In this document: positions 9,005-17,381 of the stretch, piece after piece
Layout: every line of letters starts with the position of its first letter
Numbering within the stretch: the stretch's first letter is position 1
NCBI GenBank assembly: GCA_039586095.1
Contig: JBDHLB010000034.1
Coordinates: forward strand, 5,715-69,714
DNA length: 64,000 bases
Direction of reading: 5' to 3'
DNA from: JBDHBD01 sp039586095
GTDB lineage: Bacteria; Gemmatimonadota; Gemmatimonadetes; Palauibacterales; Palauibacteraceae
Notes under the pieces: generated by a model
The model's database searches: none
What the model was told of the DNA's origin: nothing
What the model saw: only the letters and a program-made list of their open reading frames with translations
Translations under genes and position numbers: made by a program

Positions 9005-9035
9005 ACGCCCGCCACTCGGAGGGGCGAGAAGGGTC

Positions 9036-9617
9036 CTAAGCGGAGCTGTCTCGCTCGGGCGCCGGTGGCTCGCCCTCGGCTTCGGCGCGTTTTGCGTCGG
9101 CCCCGTCGGCTTCCGCGTCCCCCGGCGTGCTCTCGGACATTCCGCTTTCGGACGACTCCGGCTCGTTCTCAGCCTCCGGCTGCGTGGGCTCCAACCGCGT
9201 CGGCTCCCCTCCGACGTCGACCTGCGTGCCATCGTACAGCCCACTCTCGGCCGCCGGGTCCACCTTCTCTTCAGCGGGCCGCGCCGTCACGCCGGAAGCG
9301 GCGGCTGCCGCGCCCGCAAACGTGGGGATCGGTGGCTGGATCGAAGGCGTCGTCGTGTCGGGAGAGGCCGCTGGTGATGTCGCCGGCGAAGCGTCCGGTG
9401 TGGTCGAGGCGGCGCGCCCGGCAGGAGGGGTCGCCTTTCTGTCCTCACGCTCGGCGATCTCCAGCTCCCGCTGGATCTCGTTCATGCCGCGTTTGAACTC
9501 ACGCATCGCCTTGCCGGCCGAGCGCGCGATCTCCGGCAGCCGTCGGGGACCGAAGAAGATCAGCACGATGAGCCCGACGACGAGCATCTCCCACATTCCG
9601 AAATTGCCGATGCCCAT
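9036..9617 (-). CDS. tatA: Twin-arginine translocase TatA/TatB-type subunit with a long acidic tail
   Basis: Membrane subunit of the Tat pathway, which exports folded proteins. It has 193 residues. A single N-terminal helix (LVVGLIVLIFFGPRRLPEIA) carries the FGPRRLP hinge and is followed by the amphipathic helix KAMREFKRGM. The last 130 residues are Ala, Pro, Glu and Ser rich, look disordered and are much longer than in ordinary TatA (about 60-90 residues). TatA and TatB cannot be separated by eye here. The ATG at 9617 is preceded by CAGGAG inside a 17-bp tandem repeat shared with the end of the upstream HNH gene. A Tat-signal lipoprotein occurs in this window (26980-28134). Confidence 0.85.
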   Translation of the reverse strand: MGIGNFGMWEMLVVGLIVLIFFGPRRLPEIARSAGKAMREFKRGMNEIQRELEIAEREDRKATPPAGRAASTTPDASPATSPAASPDTTTPSIQPPIPTFAGAAAAASGVTARPAEEKVDPAAESGLYDGTQVDVGGEPTRLEPTQPEAENEPESSESGMSESTPGDAEADGADAKRAEAEGEPPAPERDSSA

Positions 9618-9650
9618 CTCCTGTTCCCGGTCAGCTCTTGTTCCCGGTCA
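9618..9650. repeat. Tandem 17-bp duplication spanning an HNH gene stop codon and the tatA ribosome binding site
   Basis: Reading the minus strand, the unit TGACCGGGAACARGAG plus one base occurs twice back to back. The first copy carries the TGA stop of the HNH gene. The second carries the Shine-Dalgarno of tatA. The copies differ at about two positions. Confidence 0.8.
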
Positions 9651-10196
9651 GTCGGCTAGCGCCCGGAGCGCCTCCTCACCGTAGAACATACCGATATAGC
9701 GTGCCTGAGCGGGAGTGACCCGGCGTACGGCCCAGATCAGCTCGACATGGTTCGGCTCACTAGGCTCCGTCGGGAGCCGGAATCCGCACTCGGCCGGAAG
9801 GGCGTTGCCTTTGCGCAGATTGCAGCGGCTGCAGGCCGTCACGACGTTGTCCCAGCCGTTGTCCCCACCCCGTGACAGCGGAATGACATGGTCTCGTGTG
9901 AGCGACTCGCGGTGGCCGAGCTGCCGGCGGTGTCTTCCGCAGTACTGACAGGTGTAGCCGTCGCGAGCAAACAGGAAGGTGTTGGTGACCTGGCGACGGA
10001 AGCGCTTCGGCACGTGGATGAAGCGCACGAGTCGGATGACGACGGGGGCTGGCAGCTCGATCTTCTCGGAGCGAAAGCGACGATCCCCATCGACCTCGAG
10101 CACCTCGGCCTTCTTGTCTATGACAAGCCTGAGCGCCCGGTGAATCGGTATCAGCGTGAGGGGCTCAAACGATGCGTTGAGAGCCAAACAAGCCAT
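9648..10196 (-). CDS. HNH endonuclease domain protein
   Basis: The protein has 182 residues. The C-terminal half has a zinc-braced HNH module: CQYCG, then DHVIPLSRGG as the catalytic His segment, then WDNVVTACSRCN with the Asn and second Cys pair. The N-terminal 70 residues (NASFEPLTLIPIHRALRL onward) are typical of the stand-alone bacterial HNH proteins found beside housekeeping genes. Its natural substrate is not known. It is divergent from priA and followed directly by tatA. Confidence 0.87.
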   Translation of the reverse strand: MACLALNASFEPLTLIPIHRALRLVIDKKAEVLEVDGDRRFRSEKIELPAPVVIRLVRFIHVPKRFRRQVTNTFLFARDGYTCQYCGRHRRQLGHRESLTRDHVIPLSRGGDNGWDNVVTACSRCNLRKGNALPAECGFRLPTEPSEPNHVELIWAVRRVTPAQARYIGMFYGEEALRALAD

Positions 10197-10322
10197 CCGG
10201 ATCCTCCTCGACCTCCTCCCTGATTACCCCGGCCGGTGGAGATGTTGCGCTGTTTCGACCCGAAGTCAAGCGGGCGGCGGTGCTCGTTGCCACCCCCCGG
10301 CCGGCGGAGTACGCTGGGGCCA

Positions 10323-12629
10323 ATGAAGAGAGAGTCGAATCCGCTGCTGTGCAAGGTCGCCATCCCACGGCCGATGTGGGAGTCGCTCACCTATCGCCTG
10401 CCCCCGGGGCTGGCAGAGGTGGCGAGACCGGGCGCGCGTGTGCGGGTGCCGCTCGGCCGCCGCTCCATGATCGGGTTCATCGATCGGGTCGGCGGCCAGA
10501 CAGCGCTTCCGGAGGTACGGCCCGTTACGGAGGTTCTCGATCAGCAGCCTTTGTTCTCGGAAGAGTTGTTGTCCCTGTGTCGCTGGATATCGGACTATTA
10601 CGCGGCCCCGCTCGGGCTTGTCTTCCGTACCGCTCTTCCACCCGGCCTCGCGAGCGCCGACGGCCCGAGCTCCCCCCCGGTCCGGACGCCACAAGTCATC
10701 CGTCTTACCGTGGAACTCCCGACTCTTACGGAGCGCGAGAAAGTCTTCGGCCGTGCGGTCCGCCAGCGCGAGGCGTTCGAGGTGCTGGAGTCGATGGGGC
10801 GGCGTTCGACCGTGGCGCATCTGACCTCGCAGCTGGGCTTCAGTCGTTCCGTGGCGCAGGGGCTGGTAGAGCGCGGGGTCGCCGAGATCCACATGGAGCG
10901 GGAACGGCGCGATCCCTTCGCATCACTGCCTGTGGCACGAGAAACGGTCGAGCGCCCGCATCCCACCGACGATCAGACAGCCGTGATCTCAGGTCTGATG
11001 GAGCAGAGCTCGCTCGATCAGTCCGGAGTCGCTCTGCTGCGAGGGGTGACCGGGTCCGGCAAGACGCTCGTCTACCTGGAGCTGCTCGAGGAGCTGGTGG
11101 CTCGACAGGGACGGTCGGCCATCGTGTTGGTGCCGGAGATCGCCCTCACCCCTCAGACCCTGAGCCGCTTTCGCGATCGCTTCGGCGAGCGAGTGGCCGT
11201 GCTCCACTCGGGCCTCTCGGCCGGTGAACGTTTCGATGAATGGCGCGCGCTCAAGGAAGGGGAGAAGCGGATCGCCATCGGCGCCCGCTCGGCCGTGTTC
11301 GCGCCCCTTTCCGACCTGGGTGTGATCATCCTGGATGAGGAGCACGAGAGCAGTTACAAGCAGTCGGATACGCCCCGCTATCATGCGCGATCCGTGGCCA
11401 CGGTAAGAGCACGACTCGCGGGTTGTCTGTGTCTGCTCGGCTCCGCGACGCCGGCGCTGGAGAGCTGGGCGAACGCGAAGACGGGCAAGTACCGGTTGTA
11501 TGAACTCCCCGAGCGGGTGACAGGACACCCGCTCCCCTCGGTGGAGTTGATCGATCTGCGAGGCGCCCACGAAGCCGGAAACGACGACGGCCCCGGGTCG
11601 GGCAGCGGCCGACCACCCGACGACGGTCCCGTCATTTTCTCCTCACAGCTCGGAGCGGCGATCGATCGACGGCTGCAACGGGGCGAACAAGTGATACTTC
11701 TGCTGAACCGGCGTGGCTACGCCACGTTCGTGCAGTGTCTCGAGTGCGGTAACGTGTGGAGCTGTGAGAGCTGCAACGTGTCGCTCACGTATCACCGGGG
11801 CCGGCGACGACTTGTCTGCCACCACTGTGCCTACGAGGCGTCCCCCCCCACCCGGTGCAACGAGTGCGGGGCGGCGGATCCCTCGTTTACCGGGCTCGGC
11901 ACGGAGCAGGTCGAGCGACGGCTCGGAGAGCTGTTCCCGGCCGCGCGGGTGGCGCGCATGGACCTAGACACGACCGGGACGAAGTGGGCGCACTTCGAGA
12001 TCCTGGAGTCGGTTCGGACGGGGCAGGTGGACATACTCCTGGGCACTCAGATGATCGCCAAGGGGCTCGACTTCCCGTCGGTGACGCTGGTCGGCGTCGT
12101 GAACGCGGACGTCAGCCTCAACCTGCCGGATTTCCGCGCGAGCGAGCGAACGTTTCAGCTCCTCGCGCAGGTGGCCGGACGGGCCGGACGCGGGCCGGAG
12201 CCCGGGGAGGTGCTCGTTCAGACCGCGCGCCCGACCCACTTCGCGCTGCGAGCGGCAACCGGTCACGACTACCTGGGATTCGCCACCCAGGAGCTGACGG
12301 ATCGAGCGGAGCCCGGCTATCCGCCACATGTCCGGTTGGCCAACGTGGTGGTCTCGGGACCCGATGAGCGTCAGGTCGTAGATTCGATCGAGCGTCTGTC
12401 GACCGCCACTCTCGCCCTGTTCCGGGGAAGCCGACTGACCGACGTGTCTTTGCTCGGCCCCGCTCCCTGCCCGCTGGACAGACTGCGGGGGAGGTGGCGC
12501 TGGCACTTTCTGTTGAAGGCAGATCGGGCGTCGAGCCTGGGAGCCGTGCTCCGACACCTCGCTGAGCGACATACGCTCACGGGGAAACTGCGACTGGAAC
12601 TCGATCGCGACCCGGAATCGCTGTTGTGA
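10323..12629 (+). CDS. priA: Primosomal replication restart helicase PriA
   Basis: Superfamily 2 helicase that reloads the replisome at stalled forks. From the ATG at 10323 it has 768 residues; earlier in-frame codons lack conservation. An N-terminal DNA-binding domain comes first. Walker A GVTGSGKT is near residue 241 and the Walker B box LDEEHE near 336. The zinc-binding insertion (about 465-520) has four Cys pairs including CLECG, CESC, CHHC and CNEC. The helicase C-terminal part contains LLGTQMIAKG and QVAGRAGRG. The stop overlaps the next gene by one base. Confidence 0.95.
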   Translation: MKRESNPLLCKVAIPRPMWESLTYRLPPGLAEVARPGARVRVPLGRRSMIGFIDRVGGQTALPEVRPVTEVLDQQPLFSEELLSLCRWISDYYAAPLGLVFRTALPPGLASADGPSSPPVRTPQVIRLTVELPTLTEREKVFGRAVRQREAFEVLESMGRRSTVAHLTSQLGFSRSVAQGLVERGVAEIHMERERRDPFASLPVARETVERPHPTDDQTAVISGLMEQSSLDQSGVALLRGVTGSGKTLVYLELLEELVARQGRSAIVLVPEIALTPQTLSRFRDRFGERVAVLHSGLSAGERFDEWRALKEGEKRIAIGARSAVFAPLSDLGVIILDEEHESSYKQSDTPRYHARSVATVRARLAGCLCLLGSATPALESWANAKTGKYRLYELPERVTGHPLPSVELIDLRGAHEAGNDDGPGSGSGRPPDDGPVIFSSQLGAAIDRRLQRGEQVILLLNRRGYATFVQCLECGNVWSCESCNVSLTYHRGRRRLVCHHCAYEASPPTRCNECGAADPSFTGLGTEQVERRLGELFPAARVARMDLDTTGTKWAHFEILESVRTGQVDILLGTQMIAKGLDFPSVTLVGVVNADVSLNLPDFRASERTFQLLAQVAGRAGRGPEPGEVLVQTARPTHFALRAATGHDYLGFATQELTDRAEPGYPPHVRLANVVVSGPDERQVVDSIERLSTATLALFRGSRLTDVSLLGPAPCPLDRLRGRWRWHFLLKADRASSLGAVLRHLAERHTLTGKLRLELDRDPESLL

Positions 12630-14848
12630 TGCCGACCGCGCAGGTCCTGTCGCCGAGCCAGAAGCCTATTCGCAGCTGGATCCTGATCAGCGGCGGCATG
12701 TTCGGCCTCGCGCTGGCCGTGCGGCTCCTGCACGTATGGAGCATCGCGGAGGCCCCGTTCTTCGCGCTTCACATGGGCGACGCGGCCGACCACCACCGCC
12801 TGGGCCAGGAGATGGCCGCCGGCGACTGGCTCGGACGGGGCGTGTTCTTCCACGCCCCGCTGTACCCGTATTTCCTCGGTGTGGTGTACTCCGTCCTCGG
12901 CAGCGGACCCCTGGCGGTGAGGGTGTTACAGGCGCTCCTGGGCGCGCTTTCGGCCGTCTTCGTCGCCCAGGCGGGGAATCGGCTGTTCGGGTGGCGAGCC
13001 GGCCTTACGGCGGGCGTCCTCCTCGCCCTGTACGCACCGGCCGTCTACTACGACACGGTATTCCAGGACTCGGTCCTCGACCTCTTCTTCGGCTCACTGA
13101 CGCTCTGGATGCTGGCCGAGGCCGTCGTTCGCCGCCGTATTGCATACCTGTTCGCGACGGGACTGGCGCTGGGCGCGTTCCAGCTTTCGCGTGAGAACGC
13201 GACGATCCTCCTCTTCCCGATCCTCGCCTGGGTGGCCGTTCGTCCGGACCTGAAGCTCAGAGGACGCACCGCTGGCGCGGCACTCCTGCTGCTGGGGTTC
13301 GTGACGGCCCTCGCACCCCTGGTCGTGCGCAACGCTTTGACAAGTGGTGATCTTCTGCCGGGGCGTCGTCTGCAGCTCGGAATCAACCTCTATATCGGCA
13401 ACGGCCCCGGGGCCGACGGCTACTACAGACCTCTCCGCGCCGGGCGAGGCAATCCACAGTTCGAGATGGAGGATGCGATCGCGCTCGCCGAACAGGCCGA
13501 GGGTCGTCAGCTGACGCTCGCGGAGGTTTCGGATCACTGGATCGAGCGCACGATCGATCATGTTGTCGAGGCGCCGCTGGACTGGTCGAGGCTGATGGCT
13601 CGAAAGGCCGGTCTGGCGCTGAACTACGTCGAGGCGTCCGACACAGAGGATCTGTACACCTACGCCGATCACTCCCCGATCCTCCAGGTCACCCGCCGGC
13701 TTCTCGACTTCGGGGTGCTCTTCGCGCTTGCGGTGATGGGACTCTGCGTGACCTGGCCCCGCAGACGCGAGCTCGCCGTGTTTTACGCGCTGCCGGCCCT
13801 CTATCTGCTCGGGGTCGTGGCGTTTTTCGTCTTTGGTCGATACCGGCACCCGGCGACGCCGTTTCTGGTTTTGCTGGCTGGCGCGGGCCTGGCAGGCCTA
13901 CCGCAGTTCGTACGGGCACATACGCGGCGGCGGGTGAGCGCTGTGCTGGGCCTGACGGCCGGCTTGCTGGTGTTGAGCCATGTGCCGCTGGGTATGTCCG
14001 TGGACATGCTCCGGGCTCACACATACACGAACGTGGGCGCCGTGCTCGAAGAAGAGGGCGATCTCGAGGCGGCGGGAGCCCAATACGCCCGGGCGCTGGA
14101 CATCGCCCCGGGCAGCGCCAGGGCCAACCAGTTCCTGGGCAGTCTGCTGCACCGTCTCGGCCGCTCCGAAGCGGCGCTCCCGTACCTGAAACGGGGCGTG
14201 GAGGAAGACCCCACCGACCCGCGCATCCGGAACGACTACGGGACGGCTCTGGCGGGTGTCGGTCTCAACAGCGAGGCCCTGCAACAGTTCCGCAGAGCCG
14301 CGGAGCTGGATCCGTTCTACGCCGAAGCCTACGCCAACGCCGGCACGGTAGTCTTCCGGGCAGGGTCTGACCCGAGCGAGGCCGCGGTGTATTTCCGGCT
14401 GGCCGTCGAGCAGGCACCGGGGAACGTCGAAATGCGTCGATCCCTGGTCGCGGCTCTACTCCTGGGGGGAAAGGTCGAGGAGGGGATCGAACAGGCGGCC
14501 GTATTGGCCTCCCTCGCCGGAGCGGACCGCGCGAGCGAGGTGCTGCTCACCGCCGCGTGGGAGCTGGCAGCCGGGCGCATGCCCGAGGCACGGGTGCCGC
14601 ACGTGGCGCGACAGATACTCGCCATGGCCCCGACATTCGTGCCGCGTGAGGTCCGGTATCACCGCGTGCTCGGTGCGGCACTCGCGGGCGTCGGTGACTT
14701 CGAGGGTGCCGCGGCGGCGGTGGAGCGCGCCCTGACAGCGCTCGAGGCCGAGGGAGAGCAGAGCGCGGCCGAGTCGCGGAGAACGCTCGAGCGAGAGCTG
14801 GCTCGGTACAGGAGTGGCCTGCCTCCGCCCGGCCCCGACGATACTTGA
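12629..14848 (+). CDS. Polytopic membrane glycosyltransferase (GT39/ArnT-like) fused to C-terminal TPR repeats
   Basis: The protein has 739 residues. The ATG at 12629 overlaps the priA TGA; a GTG three bases earlier is equally possible. The N-terminal 450 residues have about ten membrane helices. An early acidic and His loop (MGDAADHHRLGQ) and the FHAPLYPYFLG segment match the catalytic loop of lipid-phosphate-sugar-dependent glycosyltransferases. The C-terminal 280 residues form at least four TPR units (for example ANQFLGSLLHRLGRSEAALP). The sugar and acceptor are unknown; glycosylation of lipid or protein at the outer face of the membrane is the likely role. Confidence 0.78.
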   Translation: MPTAQVLSPSQKPIRSWILISGGMFGLALAVRLLHVWSIAEAPFFALHMGDAADHHRLGQEMAAGDWLGRGVFFHAPLYPYFLGVVYSVLGSGPLAVRVLQALLGALSAVFVAQAGNRLFGWRAGLTAGVLLALYAPAVYYDTVFQDSVLDLFFGSLTLWMLAEAVVRRRIAYLFATGLALGAFQLSRENATILLFPILAWVAVRPDLKLRGRTAGAALLLLGFVTALAPLVVRNALTSGDLLPGRRLQLGINLYIGNGPGADGYYRPLRAGRGNPQFEMEDAIALAEQAEGRQLTLAEVSDHWIERTIDHVVEAPLDWSRLMARKAGLALNYVEASDTEDLYTYADHSPILQVTRRLLDFGVLFALAVMGLCVTWPRRRELAVFYALPALYLLGVVAFFVFGRYRHPATPFLVLLAGAGLAGLPQFVRAHTRRRVSAVLGLTAGLLVLSHVPLGMSVDMLRAHTYTNVGAVLEEEGDLEAAGAQYARALDIAPGSARANQFLGSLLHRLGRSEAALPYLKRGVEEDPTDPRIRNDYGTALAGVGLNSEALQQFRRAAELDPFYAEAYANAGTVVFRAGSDPSEAAVYFRLAVEQAPGNVEMRRSLVAALLLGGKVEEGIEQAAVLASLAGADRASEVLLTAAWELAAGRMPEARVPHVARQILAMAPTFVPREVRYHRVLGAALAGVGDFEGAAAAVERALTALEAEGEQSAAESRRTLERELARYRSGLPPPGPDDT

Positions 14849-14941
14849 CCCCGTCCGGGCCGTGAACCAAGCTTCTGACCGGCCGCCCAGGTGCCATCCG
14901 CGGCCGATTCCAGCGTGCTAGCAGAGGGAGAGGCAAGATCG

Positions 14942-16333
14942 ATGACCCACACGGACACCCCCGAACCCCGAGGATTCGTCACGAGCTCCGGACCGGCGGG
15001 ACGGCGAACGTCGGCGTCGCTCTGCGGGCCGGCAGTTCTGATGGGCATCCTGGTAGCGGCGGGTTGTAACGGCAACGGGGCCCTCGCCAGGCTTCCGGAC
15101 GACGCCCCCACGCACGTCCGGGAGGCGGTGCTCCGGTGCTCGGCCCAGATGTGGCAGGAGAAGCGATCGTGCTACGAGAGCGCGCTGCTCGACCGGCTCA
15201 CGATCGAAGGCGTGGCGGACGCGCTATCGACGCTCGAAACGATCGCGGCCGCTGACACGGATGTGCAGCGCGACGGCCACGTCTACACGCACGCGATCGG
15301 TATCGAGGCATATCGAGAGAATCCGAGTATGCCGGACGTCTTTCCCGAGTGCACGACTCTGTTCCAGTCGGGCTGTTATCACGGCGTGATCCAGGCGCAT
15401 TTCATGGCAGCCGGAGACATCGGTGCGGAGGACGTCAACACGCTGTGCGAACGCTACAAGGGAGAGTCCGGCGATCGCTGGGTTCTGTTTCAGTGCCTGC
15501 ACGGCCTCGGCCATGGCCTGACGATGTTCTACTCCCACCATCTGCCGCGGGCGCTGGAAAGCTGCGACCTGCTGACTGAATGGTGGGATCGCCAATCGTG
15601 CTACGGCGGCGCCTTCATGGAGAACATTACGAACGCGACGACTCCTCACCATCCGGCCAGCGAGCTCGCGGCGTCGGATGGTACGGACGAGGCGGACGCT
15701 GTCCAGGTAACCGAGGCGACCGAGTTCGGCCACGTGGAGGAGGAAGGGGACGCGGGCGCGCACGAGCACGGCGAGATGGCTGATATTGCGGCCTTCGGCC
15801 TCGAGCCATGGAAGGCGCTCGATGCCGACGATCCGCTGTATCCGTGCTCGATCCTGGAGGAGCGCTATCTGCACCAGTGCTACCTGATGCAGACGTCGGC
15901 CATCTTGTACCACAACGGCTGGGACATCGCGGCGGCTGCGAAGACGTGTGATGGCGCCCCGGAGTCGATGCGACCGATCTGCTACCAGAGTCTGGGTCGC
16001 GATATCAGCGCCCTCACCCTGCAAGACATCGACGAATCGATCGACATGTGCCAGCTGGGTAGCGACGAGTTCGAGTCCAGGTGCTACATCGGCCTGGTCA
16101 AGAACTTCATCGACCTCACAGCCAGCACGGATAGCGGTTTCGAGTTCTGCCGGGCCGTCGAAGGGGTCGGCCACAAAATGACCTGTTACGAGGCAGTCGG
16201 TGAGGAGATCGCCGTGCTCCACCGTGAGGAGGCCGCACGGGCGGCAGCGTGCCGATCGTCCGAAGGGATGGAGTTCGAGCGCGCCTGCCTGTATGGGGCG
16301 CGCGTGATCCGATCCAAACCTGCGGGGCTCTAG
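14942..16333 (+). CDS. Cys-rich repeat lipoprotein of unknown function
   Basis: The protein has 463 residues. The ATG at 14942 follows AGAGGCAAG; an earlier ATG at 14891 adds 17 residues. A membrane segment ends in the lipobox VAAGC. The mature part carries about seven copies of a roughly 35-55-residue helical unit. In each, a first Cys is followed 7-20 residues later by a second Cys, mostly within C-[YL] (CTTLFQSGCYHG, FQCLHGLGHG, RQSCYGG, HQCYLM, PICYQS, SRCYIG, MTCYEA, RACLYG). This looks like a disulfide-stabilised alpha-solenoid. A His and Asp-rich insertion follows the third repeat. No CXXCH heme motif is present. I do not recognise a named family. Confidence 0.75.
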   Translation: MTHTDTPEPRGFVTSSGPAGRRTSASLCGPAVLMGILVAAGCNGNGALARLPDDAPTHVREAVLRCSAQMWQEKRSCYESALLDRLTIEGVADALSTLETIAAADTDVQRDGHVYTHAIGIEAYRENPSMPDVFPECTTLFQSGCYHGVIQAHFMAAGDIGAEDVNTLCERYKGESGDRWVLFQCLHGLGHGLTMFYSHHLPRALESCDLLTEWWDRQSCYGGAFMENITNATTPHHPASELAASDGTDEADAVQVTEATEFGHVEEEGDAGAHEHGEMADIAAFGLEPWKALDADDPLYPCSILEERYLHQCYLMQTSAILYHNGWDIAAAAKTCDGAPESMRPICYQSLGRDISALTLQDIDESIDMCQLGSDEFESRCYIGLVKNFIDLTASTDSGFEFCRAVEGVGHKMTCYEAVGEEIAVLHREEAARAAACRSSEGMEFERACLYGARVIRSKPAGL

Positions 16334-16361
16334 CGGGCGGAATCGGCACGTGCGAGGCGGC

Positions 16362-17381
16362 TCACGAACGCCTGACGCCCAAACCCGGCGCCTCGCTCAG
16401 CACGATACGACCGGCCTCCAGTGCAGGCCCCTCGAAGGGGTCGTCCCTGAGTAAGGCCGCTCCATCCAGATCGGCGTAGTCCAGGAGTGGGGCCAGGTGG
16501 GCGGCCGGGGCGATTCCGAGCGTCGTCTCCAGCATGCAGCCCATCATCACCCGCAGGCCGCACGCGCGGGCCACGTGAATCATCCGCAGCGCCTCTCTGG
16601 GACCGCCGCACTTGGCCAGCTTGATGTTGATCCCGTGGCCCAGCCCGACCAGACCCGGCACATCCGAGGCGACGATGCAAGACTCATCCAGGATGATCGG
16701 AAGAGACGATCGCTCGTATACGATGCGCAGCCCGTCCCGATCTTCCGGCGGCAGCGGCTGCTCGACAAACTCGACGCCGTGATCGACCAGCATCGGGATC
16801 GCCTGGAGCGCCTCCTCCGCCGTCCAGGCCGCGTTGGCATCCACCCGGAGGGTAGCGTCCGGAGCCTCACCGCGCACGGCGGCCAGCAACTCTTCGTCGC
16901 GGTCCGTCCCCACCTTGATCTTGAGACACGGATAGTCGCGGGCGCGACGCACCTTGGCCGCGACCTCCTCCGGCTCGTCGATCCCGATCGTGAACGAGCT
17001 GACCGGTGCGGCGTCACGGTCGAGACCCCACACCCGCCATAAAGGCTGACCGAGCCGTTTACCGATCAGGTCGTGCAGTGCGGCGCTGATCGCTGCCCGG
17101 GCCGAACCGTCCTTGGCCAGCGGCGCGCGGAGATCTTCATCGAGTCGCTCGAGCGACCAGACATCGGTCGTCCGCTCGAGGAGCGGCCGCGCCTCCTCGA
17201 AGGCCGTCTCTACGCTGTCCGCGGTTTCGCCGTAGTAGGCCGATGGATCCGCCTCGCCCCAGCCCTCCAACCCGTCGGCTTCGATGCGGAGCCAGACCCG
17301 CTCCTCCTCGGTCCGTACGCCTCGACTGATGCGGAAGGGATCCTTCGTGTGAATCGTGAAGCGCTCCCAGGCGACGTTCAT
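16362..17381 (-). CDS. Enolase-superfamily dipeptide epimerase (L-Ala-D/L-Glu epimerase-like)
   Basis: Muconate-lactonizing subgroup of the enolase superfamily, 339 residues. The catalytic acid-base Lys is in CLKIKVG (KxK). Metal ligands are in RVDANAAW (Asp), VEQPLP (Glu) and ILDES (Asp). The opposite Lys is in NIKLAKCGG. Together with the short length these favour a dipeptide epimerase over a sugar-acid dehydratase. Such enzymes help recycle murein peptides or use dipeptides. The ATG overlaps the upstream M24 peptidase stop by four bases, supporting a joint role in peptide breakdown. The exact dipeptide cannot be read from sequence. Confidence 0.85.
   Translation of the reverse strand: MNVAWERFTIHTKDPFRISRGVRTEEERVWLRIEADGLEGWGEADPSAYYGETADSVETAFEEARPLLERTTDVWSLERLDEDLRAPLAKDGSARAAISAALHDLIGKRLGQPLWRVWGLDRDAAPVSSFTIGIDEPEEVAAKVRRARDYPCLKIKVGTDRDEELLAAVRGEAPDATLRVDANAAWTAEEALQAIPMLVDHGVEFVEQPLPPEDRDGLRIVYERSSLPIILDESCIVASDVPGLVGLGHGINIKLAKCGGPREALRMIHVARACGLRVMMGCMLETTLGIAPAAHLAPLLDYADLDGAALLRDDPFEGPALEAGRIVLSEAPGLGVRRS

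Noticed and set aside
7508..9244. 578-codon open frame on the minus strand opposite the large secreted protein
   Set aside because: Composition is that of a shadow frame, and it has no ribosome binding site or family feature. The plus-strand gene has a signal peptide.
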